Shown here: positions 57,201 through 64,000 of the stretch, in pieces
How the letters are laid out: each line of letters begins with the position of its first letter
How positions within the stretch are numbered: the first letter of the stretch is position 1
Notes under the pieces: model-generated
What the model saw: only the letters and a program-made list of their open reading frames with translations
Database searches by the model: none
Told to the model about the DNA's origin: nothing
Position numbers and translations under genes: made by a program
Source of the DNA: Euborellia annulipes
Taxonomy: Eukaryota; Arthropoda; Insecta; Dermaptera; Anisolabididae
Assembly: GCA_023213315.1 (NCBI GenBank)
Contig: JAKCPI010028503.1
Span: forward strand, 1 to 64,000
Direction: 5' to 3'
Length of the DNA stretch: 64,000 nt

Positions 57201-57326
57201 ACTTAATATCACTGATGAGTTTTTAATTTTCCATTCAAATATATCTCCTTTAATTATTAAATGGGACATTCCTAAAAATCGAAAAAATGTAGAATAAAAT
57301 ATTTTTATATTAGAACATAAATCCAT
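51240..57326 (-). CDS. Gustatory-receptor-family 7TM chemoreceptor, seven exons
   Basis: On the minus strand, exons 57108-57326, 54695-54925, 53230-53391, 52553-52795, 52421-52486, 51398-51487 and 51240-51332 join to 367 residues plus stop. All six introns are phase 0 with GT/AG borders. The last exon carries TTYIIIMIQF (residues 343-352), matching the family motif TYhhhhhQF in TM7. The exon before it reads LQAFSLQLLHEKLNITVY, the usual segment ahead of TM7. Seven hydrophobic segments are visible, roughly in exon 1 (SVILSLILTGFILF), exon 2 (two), exon 3, exon 4 (two) and exon 7. Length is normal for the family. These receptors are ligand-gated cation channels of sensory neurons with intracellular N-termini; the ligand here is unknown. 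Introns 1 to 3 contain transposon debris. An extra exon inside the 2.2-kb first intron cannot be excluded. The family call is firm; no subfamily or symbol is given. Confidence 0.87.
53600..54140. mobile_element. Mariner-derived foldback in chemoreceptor intron 2
   Basis: The two halves are inverted copies of a mariner 3' region: TGCTTACTTTTATTCAAATT on the left, AATTTGAATAAAAGTAAGCA on the right. One plus-strand frame retains LAPCDLHLF, close to the conserved mariner block DLAPCDxHLF around the second catalytic aspartate. No intact transposase remains. Confidence 0.65.
54302..54545. mobile_element. Pogo/Tigger-like MITE in chemoreceptor intron 2
   Basis: The ends CATAGTCTTGCTAATCCGG and CAGTAGAGTCTTGCTAATCC (right end, complement) are inverted repeats next to TA on the left and a near match on the right. 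TIRs of this kind are typical of pogo-like elements. Confidence 0.6.
55100..55960. mobile_element. Repeats in chemoreceptor intron 1
   Basis: A hammerhead-like core CTGAGGA...GAAAC lies on minus at 55185-55216 within a repeat. Two minus-strand tRNA-derived SINE heads (family C) lie at about 55480-55565 and 55860-55945, with A-box TGGTGCAATGG (first copy) and B-box GGGTTCGATTCC. Confidence 0.55.
56000..57000. other. Rest of chemoreceptor intron 1
   Basis: GGATCGGAT/ATCCTTTT-rich sequence at about 56690-56995, ending GCCCATCCCT, is a likely hAT-like simple-sequence element. A GGGCCC segment lies near 56030. No exon recognised. Confidence 0.35.
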
Positions 57327-57706
57327 TGTTCCGGAAACTAAAATAAATGATCAATAACATTGAAATAAAAAAAACTCATAACAAAAAAAAAAAAAACATT
57401 AATTATTGATTTTTTTTAATAAATTAATAAATAAAGTACAATTTAATCAAGAGAATTACAAAAAAAATTCAATTTGTATATATTTTCTTATCAATAATTG
57501 TTTTTTCTTCTATTATTAGACAGCAGGTAGACCTTTATAAAATTATCATTAAGCTATTTATTGAACTGAATATTTCCTGACGAATAATTCATTTAATTCC
57601 CCTCCCACTTTAACCAATTAAATTTTTTTTTTTATCTATAACTTAAATCATTTTTGTTCAAATTAATTACTGACCAATGTAATTTGAATACATTTTTTTC
57701 CCTCAG

Positions 57707-57992
57707 GACTGGAAGTGAACCTCTCCTCTCTACAGCAATATATATACAGTATTTGGATATATTTCTAAAAGATATTTTTACCTTCACAAATGAAATAAAT
57801 CAAAATTTGTCAGAGACATCTACGCAATCTTTGGCTGGGAGGTAATATTTTTTTTCATATCTAAAAATATTATATAGTAAAACTAATTTTCACAGTATAG
57901 GGGGAGTAGTATCACACCGTAGACTTTCGCCACAAATTGACAGGCATTCTTCAAATTTTAATGATTTATTGTTTTGGAACGAAGTTCTTTAA
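57707..57992 (+). CDS. Last two exons of an unrecognised plus-strand gene
   Basis: A tract ending TTTTTCCCTCAG precedes an open exon, 57707-57841 (135 nt, entering and leaving in phase 2), followed by GTAATA. A 54-bp intron ends TTTTCACAG, and the second exon, 57896-57992, continues in frame to a TAA. The joined peptide contains EPLLSTAIYIQYLDIFLKD and ends NDLLFWNEVL. The intron length matches the short introns of the two recognised genes. I do not recognise the protein. No convincing upstream exon was found; it would have to lie within or beyond the minus-strand receptor gene. It could be chance, but two matching splice pairs with an open phase-2 join make that less likely. Confidence 0.45.
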
Positions 57993-57999
57993 CGCGGCT

Positions 58000-58321
58000 T
58001 ACGCTGGGTGAATTGAGAGAAAATGTAACCTAACAAAAACGCGTTCCTAACAAAAATGCGTTCCCAGCACCCGAGCGACGGCGGAGGAGGCGAGATTAGC
58101 CGAAGTCTTGGCGAGGCCACGCCCACCGAGAAGGTAGTTCCTTTATTTCCTTCTATATATCGTAGGCGGGAAATTCCTCGCCAGAGGCGAGCAAGAGGTT
58201 CCAGCGGGCGCAGCCGAAGGCGGGCTTTCCGTCTATTTAAATAATATTCGTGTTAAATTATATTCTGAGTTGAAGAAAAGGCGTGAGGAACTTCTTTCCT
58301 GCCGGGGTCCTACGACCCCAC
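58000..58321. other. GC-rich stretch downstream of the gypsy fragment
   Basis: This stretch has far higher GC than its surroundings, with repeated GGCGAGG, GCCGAAG and CGGGC motifs and the palindrome GGGGTCCTACGACCCC near 58305. Parts resemble the 3' repeats of the Helitron at 14421-15452 (GCAGCCGAAGGCGGGC). No convincing reading frame is present. It may be retroelement or Helitron debris. Confidence 0.35.
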
Positions 58322-58990
58322 ACGTTTGCTTTTTTATTAGATTTTGTAACTCTTGGTCTAAATTTTGTTCTTTGGAAATTTCGGAATAATTGATTGGCAT
58401 AATTTCCTCAATTCGTGAAAGGTTGTCTGCAACTAAGTTATCCTTTCTACTGATGTGTTTAATTTTAGTTGTAAATTCAGAAAAAATTATAATTGTCTAG
58501 GTGTTGCCTTCTCATTTTTTTGTTTGATGAAAGGTTTATGATCTGTGTAAATCGTAAATTCTCTTCCTTCGATTAAATGTCTAAAATTTTTTATTATTAA
58601 GTAAATTGCTAAAAGTTCCCTATCGTAGGTTGAATATTTTTGTTGGGTAGCATTTAATTTTTTTTGAAAAGAAAGATATGGGTCGCCAGGATTCGCCTTG
58701 GAATTGATTGAGCGCTGCACCAACGGCAAAGTTGGATGCATCGACACAGAGGGAAATTGGTAGATCTTTCTTTGGGATAGTAAGTAGGGTGAAACCTACC
58801 CTATGAATCACTGAGGGCTTGTTTGCATTCATGGAACTTTTGAAGAGGTTCTTCGGTCCAATCGATTGCTCTTTTATCATTTTTTTTGAGCATTTCAGAT
58901 ATTCGTTAAGGAGCTCCTGATTATCGGCAGCATTTTTTGAAATGCCTTCTTTAAAAATTTATCATTTCTAGAAATGTTTGTAATTCTCTT
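58322..58990 (-). pseudogene. Ty3/gypsy LTR-retrotransposon pol fragment (RNase H region)
   Basis: In three frames on the minus strand one can read the end of the reverse-transcriptase region (QTFLEMINF), then LCVDASNFAVGAAL, then QQKYSTYDRELLAIYL and REFTIYTDHKPF, the RNase H block of Ty3/gypsy polyproteins. It is followed by KHISRKDNLVADNLSRIEE, the usual start of the linker before integrase. Several frameshifts and stops make it non-coding. The upstream part is cut off exactly where the Harbinger TIR begins, so the retroelement was the insertion target. It may resume beyond the window. Confidence 0.85.
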
Positions 58991-59589
58991 AAGCCCGTCG
59001 TACACGAGGACATTTTTCAAGCAATTTCTGGCGACATTTCTTGCTCCATAAAAATGTCTTGAAAAAATGGCCTGAATTTCTTGCTTGAAAAAACCTGTCA
59101 TCTTGATACACGGAAACATTTAAATTTTCAATCCAATTCTGCGCAGAAATGTGCGCAGTTTGAAAAACTTGAAACTGACATGAACTAAGCTAGCGCCATC
59201 TTGATAACCTTTTAAAACATTTGAATGACATTTTCAAAGCATCATTTTTCTTTTATTCTTTTAAAAATAAGTTACTTTTAATTTTATTTATAGAAACTTT
59301 AATATTGAAAAATAATTATTAGTGGCTTTGGTCTTACGTGTGGGATATTTATTTCTGAAAGAAAAAAAATAAGGTAAGAATAATAAATGAATACTTTCTA
59401 TTAAATAACATTATTTATTTATTTAAATTTGCATTTAATGTATAATTTTGTATAATAATTTATGGTTAATCTTTACAATCAAGTGGTAAGCTCGGGCGCT
59501 GGCTGATTAGTTCACTCTTTTGACATTAGCTCTACGTTCATGATTCTTTCGTTCTTTTCATTTTCAAGTGTCACTAAAGCCGAATTTCC

Positions 59590-59885
59590 TAGTTTTTAAA
59601 AATAGGAAACCGAACTGCAACCGAAGGACCGAAACAATTAGGTCGGGACTCCTGAAGTTGTTTTGTCACTAGTGTCGGCTTCGGTTCGTCTTTCTTCGGT
59701 CAAAAACCATTCAGTTCGGGCTCGCAAATTTTTTTTTTTTAAAGCTACCGAAGGGCTTCAAACTGAATGGTTTTTGACCGAAGAAAGTCGAACCGGAGCC
59801 GAGGATTCCCTAGTTTTTAAATTTTTTTTATCGAAGGAAACCGAACTGCAACCGAAGGACTGAAACAATTAGGTCGGGACAAGTT
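59590..59885. repeat. CCGAA-rich foldback element upstream of the MADF gene
   Basis: Direct and inverted copies of ACCGAACTGCAACCGAAGGA and GGTTTTTGACCGAAGAAAG surround an A/T centre. One end reads AATTAGGTCGGGAC. The composition resembles the CCGAAA-rich hAT-like element at 43572-43900. Confidence 0.5.
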
Positions 59886-60041
59886 GTAAAAAAAAAACGA
59901 TTCTTACCTTATTCTGACCTTTCCTTGCCATCATCCTTCCCAAAAAGGTGAGAACGAATCCCAAAAAGAAGAAAGAAAGAATCACGAATGAATGCCACTT
60001 GATTGTAGAGATTAGCCTAATTTATATATATATCTTTTCAG
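59886..60041 (+). other. Leader region of the MADF gene
   Basis: AT-rich stretch between the foldback element and the MADF first coding exon. It ends in TATCTTTTCAG, a good splice acceptor, so an upstream untranslated exon is likely. No promoter motif can be named. Confidence 0.35.
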
Positions 60042-60958
60042 TGTTAAATCGAATATGTCTTGGACGCACGAACAAATAAATAAGCTTATAGAACTCTACC
60101 AAGAGCATGAAAATTTATATACTGTTAAAAGCAAATTATACAAAAATAGGAATGCTAGAATATTTTCTTTAAATAAAATCGCCACAGAATTAAATGAAAT
60201 CAGACCTAGAACTACAGTTGATGATATCAAAAAAAAATTTAAAGGAATTCGCCAAACATATTTGCTTGAAAAAAGAAAATATGAAGCTTCTCTAAAAAGT
60301 GTTGCTGGTCAAGATCAAGTAAGTTTTATTTGTCATATCTTAAAAATTTATTATTATTAACTAGACACATTATTTTTAATAGGTAGGCCTATTAGAGCCA
60401 AGTTTATGGTACTACAAAAAGATGCAATTCTTAAATGATAATTTGACATTAAGGGAGCACACATCGAACCTCGATTTACCAGACAAGGACAAATATTTTC
60501 AAGAATTAAATAACGAGGAAAAATCATCTACAACGGTAAGAAATACAGAATTATTTGTTATTAATTCTTTTAATTTGTCTTTTATTTTTTATTTGTTAAC
60601 TAGGATGAAATATTCGAAACTGTCATTGATGTTTCTGATGGCGAATTAGTATCTCCAATTACCCTAATTTCGCATAAAGAAAAGGACACGGAAGCCAACC
60701 CATCATCCTCATCGACGGAGGGACCATTAAAAAGGAAAAAGGAAGCCGAGAGTCTTGATAGTAACATAAGTAATGTACTTAAAATAGCTGCTGCTGCTCT
60801 CAACGAGTTACCAAAAAAAATTGAACAATAACTATAATTGGGGTCAACATATATCAGAAAGGGTTGATGAACTTCCAAATGATATTCAATGGGAAGTTAG
60901 GAAAGATATAGAAAACATATTATTCGAAGCATTTAAAAAAAGCAAAACAAAAAATTAA
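60042..60958 (+). CDS. MADF-type Myb/SANT-like protein of a PIF/Harbinger element
   Basis: A splice acceptor at 60041 precedes ATG 60055. Coding exons 60055-60318, 60383-60535 and 60604-60831 have GT/AG introns and read 214 residues. The N-terminal domain (SWTHEQINKLIELYQEHENL, later PSLWYYKKMQFL across the first junction) is a MADF-type helix-turn-helix DNA-binding domain. A Ser/Glu-rich linker follows with a basic patch, PLKRKKE. PIF/Harbinger elements usually pair such a protein with the transposase: it binds DNA and brings the transposase into the nucleus. Here the transposase lies about 2 kb away on the opposite strand. In the run of eight A at 60813-60820 the frame shifts: the annotated frame stops at 60829, while a one-base-shorter run would continue to a stop at 60956 through a conserved-looking tail (ELPNDIQWEVRKDIENILFE) resembling a BESS-type motif. 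The gene is therefore recently broken or affected by a sequencing error. Confidence 0.8.
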
Positions 60959-61144
60959 TTATTTATTATTTTTGTGGCTTAATGTAGCAAAAGCATCTAG
61001 AAACAAAAGGTGCTTTTGCTACATTCAGTATACATCGAATATAAATTAACACTATCTTATATAATATAATTGTTTATTTAATTATAATATTATATAAATA
61101 TATAATAATAATTATATAGAATTATATTATAATTCTATATTACT

Positions 61145-62382
61145 TTGCCATGAAACCATACCAGTAGCGTAACGTTTTTTAGCTGGGCCCCCCCGCAAAC
61201 CTTTATTTCGGGCCCCATTATTAGACCTTACAAAAAATATTTTTTAAATACAGTATATCTCTGAACCCTGAGGGCCCGGGCCCTCTCAAAGACAAATTTT
61301 CATTAATTTTTTTTTTTTTTAATCTAAATTTTTTCGTTTTTACCGGAGCCCTGAGGGCCACGGGCTCTTTCAAAGACAAATTTTCATTAAATTTTTCCGT
61401 TTTTACTGGAGCTCTGAGGGCCCCAAACCCTTTCCAAGACAAATTTTCATTAATTTTTGTTTTGTTTCTAAAATTTTCCGTTTTTACCGAAGCCCTGAGG
61501 ACCCCGGGCCCTTTCAAAGACAAATTTTCTTTAATTTTTTTTTTATCAAAATTTTTCCGTTATTACCGGAGCCCTGAGGAGATACAGTTTTTTAGCCCGG
61601 CCCGGCCCGTGGGCCCCCCAAGGTCCGGGGCCCCCCGCATTGCGGGGTCTGCGAGGGCGTACGTTACGCCACTGAACCATACCTACATTAAAATTTCATC
61701 TGATCTCTCCTGGAGCACCCTCATCTCTTCTGTGGTTAAATCTACCGCAAGGAAATTGGGTTTCCTATTCAAAACGAAGCGTTACTTTTCCTCCCAACAA
61801 CTCCTACCCTATATCTATAAAGTCCAAATTCGGCCGTGTCTTGAATATGGTTCCCACCTTTGGCGAGGGGCGTCGAAAGACGCTCTCTCCTCCTTGGACG
61901 CCATACAGAGGCGTGCAATTAGACTGATCGGCAATTTTACCCTCACTGCACCTCTACAGTCACTAGATCATAGAAGAAGCGTGTCTGCACTCTCTCTTCT
62001 TCAGGTATTACCATGGTCAATGTTCTGCCGAATTAAAATCATTTATCCCACCCAATGCAACATATACACGGAACACAAGAGAGGCATCGTCCCAGCATCC
62101 CTATGCTGTTCAGATCACGACTAACAGAACTAGTCAATTTCATTCTTCCTTTGTCCCCATGACCTCCCGTGATTGGAACAAGCTCCCTGCGTCTATCTTC
62201 CCCAAAACCTACAATCTTCAGACTTTCAAGTCTAATCTCAACAGGCATCTTCTCAGTTCCCGCAGTTGAGTTCCCCTTTTATGCTTCTCCTTTTGTTTTT
62301 ATTTTCTTCCTGGCTGCATGTGACCACTGGCCATTATAAGTCTTCGGTCCTTATGCACCCATTCAAAAAAAAAAAAAAAAAT
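61145..62382 (+). mobile_element. 5'-truncated Jockey-like LINE, 3' end with poly(A)
   Basis: From about 61683 the frame reads the C-terminal part of a non-LTR reverse transcriptase: STARKLGFLFKTKRYFSSQQ, QIRPCLEYGSHLWRGA, DAIQRRAIRLIG. Near 62005 the frame shifts, and coding continues (FVPMTSRDWNKLPASIFP, FKSNLNRHLLS) to a stop at 62267. A 3' UTR and a poly(A) tract (about 62365-62381) follow, marking the insertion's 3' end. The 5' end is truncated. A hAT-like element is inserted at its 5' part. It is non-functional. Confidence 0.85.
61162..61674. mobile_element. Non-autonomous hAT-like element with internal minisatellite
   Basis: The ends CAGTAGCGTAACG and CGTTACGCCACTG form inverted repeats, flanked by an exact 8-bp duplication AACCATAC (61154-61161 and 61675-61682), the hAT signature. 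The interior consists of several tandem copies of an approximately 80-bp unit containing GAGCCCTGAGGGCC and CAAAGACAAATTTTCATTAA. It is related to the larger element at 35706-36855. Open frames across the repeats are artefacts of unit length. Confidence 0.85.
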
Positions 62383-62469
62383 ATCTTTTGAATTCATCTC
62401 TTATTTGTATAGAACTTGTTGTACATCTATTTAAACCTTGAAAACTCATACCTTTTAATGAGCAAACAA

Positions 62470-62838
62470 AATCTAAAGGGTTTTTTTTTAACCGGTTTTC
62501 GGTTTTTCCGGTTTTTTCGCCGCCTGAAAAACCTTTCGGTTAAAATTGCTATCAAAAAACCTGTTTTCCTAAAAACCGGTTTCTGGTTTTTTTCTTTTTT
62601 TTTTTGACTTTGAGGAAGTAATTAAAAAACACAATTGTTATCAATGTTCAGAGTTCGTCATATTTTATTTTATTTTTAATATTTTTATTTATAAAAAAAA
62701 TTCGGTTTTTTTGTTCGGTTTTTGCATTTTTTTTAACCGGGTATAACCGCAAAAATAAAAAAACTGAAAAAAATCGGTTTTTTTTTGCATTGAAAACCGG
62801 TCTTCAGTATAACCGACCGGTTTTTCCCATCCCTATAA
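62470..62838. repeat. CCGGTTTT-rich element
   Basis: It is a simple-sequence-like stretch built from CCGGTTTT, CGGTTTTT and their complements, ending CCGGTTTTTCCCATCCCTA, a typical hAT-like terminus. A clear target duplication was not found. It truncates the 3' side of the transposase pseudogene. Confidence 0.5.
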
Positions 62839-62865
62839 AATTTTCATTTTAATTTTTTGTATAAC

Positions 62866-63859
62866 ACGCACGATTATTACTAATTAAAAAATTATGAATA
62901 ACACAGTATGACAATGCGATTAATTCAACCTTTTCTGGAGCTAAATTTATAGTTGTTAAAAATATTCTAAATCGGTTAGATAGAATGCCAAAGGCATTTT
63001 CAACAACCCTTCTTGCTCTACTTAATCTATAATTAAATGTTCTTTGTTCATTTGACGTCTTCTGTGAGGGTATGGTTTCATTAATCTAGAAGTCAAAGAA
63101 AAAGCATCATCAGCCACAAAGACGAATGGTAATTTTAAAGATCTGTCCGATATTTTTTCTTCAGATGGAAAGTTCATTGTATTATCATTCATTATCATTT
63201 ATTATTTATTTTCTTTACTCATGTCCGCCGCCTATCTGGCGAACGTACATTTCGACAATGTCCATTTCTTCGATGTTTAAACTCTTAGGGGTGTCCTCTT
63301 TTGACACCGCCCGGCCAGCGTGTATAAATTTTGCATCCTCACGTGGAAGGCACTATTTGCATTATATATTTGATTTTTAAAAATAAAACTTGATAAAAAA
63401 CAATACATTACATTACATTACATTACATTACTTCAATTGTATCATTCACTGCTTGACAAAAGCTGCTTGCTCTATAGACTCCCCCGTCACTATTCCGGCC
63501 ATTGACTCCTACATCAATATATAAGAACTTCCCGAAAGCATCCACTACTGCTAATAGGACGATACTATGATCTCCTTTATATTTGTAAAAGTAAGATCCG
63601 TAACTTCTCGATACATGCTTTCCATCGATCGCTCCCAATTAAAATTTTCAGCAACCTGTAGCCATTCCATTTGTGTTTTCGGAATCTAAAGGTCCTATGA
63701 AAAATGAAAATAAACAGATGAATGTAAATTTTATTATTTAATATTCACAGTGAATACTTACTTGATGTATACCTTTAAATAAATATTGTATTTTTATATA
63801 TATTGCTGTACAGCATTTAGTCGTACAGCATTTAGTCACAAGACTTATTGTAGTTTCAT
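62866..63859 (-). pseudogene. PIF/Harbinger (HARBI1-like) DDE transposase, broken
   Basis: On the minus strand a partial exon ends at 63762 (donor GTAAGT) and joins in phase 0 to an exon starting at 63685 (PKTQMEWLQVAENFN). The frame then shifts near 63638, apparently through a short deletion, into GAIDGKHV...GSYFYKYKGDHSIVLLAV and DVGVNGRNSDGGVY, the hallmark first-aspartate block of the family. At about 63424-63186 a retroposon tail interrupts the gene. Coding resumes with FPSEEKISDRSLKLPFVFVA, DDAF, then MKPYP. A second one-base shift near 63062 leads into RLSRARRVVENAFGIL, with the catalytic glutamate, and CVIHNF. The N-terminus is lost where another element begins at about 63859. The product cannot be functional as it stands. 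Confidence 0.85.
63186..63424 (+). mobile_element. Retroposon 3' tail inserted in the Harbinger transposase
   Basis: This segment splits the transposase reading frame. It ends with about five ATTAC-type pentamer repeats (63400-63430), the kind of microsatellite tail made by non-LTR retrotransposition. It contains no reverse-transcriptase coding. The flanks TTGTAT...CATTCA look duplicated but diverged, so the exact ends are uncertain by some bases. Confidence 0.5.
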
Positions 63860-64000
63860 GCAGGGCCGTAACTAGCTTTTTTAGGGCCCTGTGCAAACAT
63901 TTTTTTAGGGCCCCTATATTTTTTGGGAAAAACTATAAAAAAAACTCGGAAAATTTTATCTGTTTACCACCTATTTTCAATTCTATGATTTTATGCAGTG
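63860..64000. mobile_element. Left end of another element, running off the window
   Basis: CAGGGCCGTAACTAGC begins abruptly inside the transposase exon and is followed by repeated AGGGCCC motifs. The terminus resembles those of the hAT-like elements seen elsewhere. The right end is outside the window. Confidence 0.35.

Larger units (their letters stand above)
58993..63860. mobile_element. PIF/Harbinger transposon, nested and degraded (right end not in window)
   Basis: The left end begins GCCCGTCGTACACGAGGAC directly after TTAA (58989-58992). That matches the TIR style and the 3-bp TWA target preference of PIF/Harbinger elements. Inside are the MADF gene (plus) and the transposase remains (minus) in convergent order. 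Later insertions include a CCGAA-rich foldback (about 59590-59885), a LINE 3' end split by a hAT-like element (61145-62382), a CGGTTTT-rich element (about 62470-62838) and a retroposon tail. The right TIR was not found and probably lies beyond 64000. Confidence 0.65.

Noticed and set aside
61462..61680. N-terminal part of the 220-residue frame at 61462-62124
   Set aside because: It lies in the hAT-like element and only by chance joins the LINE reverse-transcriptase frame that begins at about 61683.

Overview
The window looks like arthropod nuclear DNA, probably from an insect. It is very AT-rich, has short GT-AG introns (about 50-70 bp) beside longer repeat-filled ones, and carries a gustatory-receptor-family gene, an arthropod-type AP-3 sigma gene and a dense load of transposable elements. 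There are no bacterial operons. I could not place the species.

Layout. Positions 1-45 kb hold almost no host coding sequence. They are a nest of mobile elements: about 16 copies or fragments of a two-hairpin, Helentron-like repeat; one well-delimited Helitron with a GC-rich tandem array; hAT-like elements with exact 8-bp target duplications; TTAA-flanked MITEs; Tc1/mariner-like TIR elements; tRNA-derived and 5S-like SINEs; LINE 3' ends; and many long foldback palindromes. A GC-rich segment near 28.7-29.1 kb could be a promoter or first exon on the minus strand. AP-3 sigma (45,780-48,757, plus, five exons) is complete. A seven-exon chemoreceptor gene (51,240-57,326, minus) is complete, and most of its exons are too short to show as ORFs. 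Two exons of an unrecognised plus-strand gene end at 57,992. From about 58.3 kb to the end lies a nested wreck: a Ty3/gypsy pol fragment cut by a PIF/Harbinger element, which carries a MADF-type gene on plus and a broken transposase on minus and is itself invaded by LINE and hAT-like pieces.

Working together. The two host genes are unrelated neighbours (endosome-to-lysosome sorting and chemosensation). The MADF protein and the DDE transposase are the usual two-gene set of a PIF/Harbinger transposon, here probably dead: the transposase has two frameshifts and an insertion, and the MADF frame shifts at an A8 run.

Most notable signals: (1) the Helentron-like family has 14-bp subterminal inverted repeats and a perfect RFX X-box palindrome in most copies that retain that segment; (2) at least ten hammerhead-ribozyme-like cores (CTGANGA, hairpin, GAAA) sit in scattered repeats, several of them in the arms of foldback elements.
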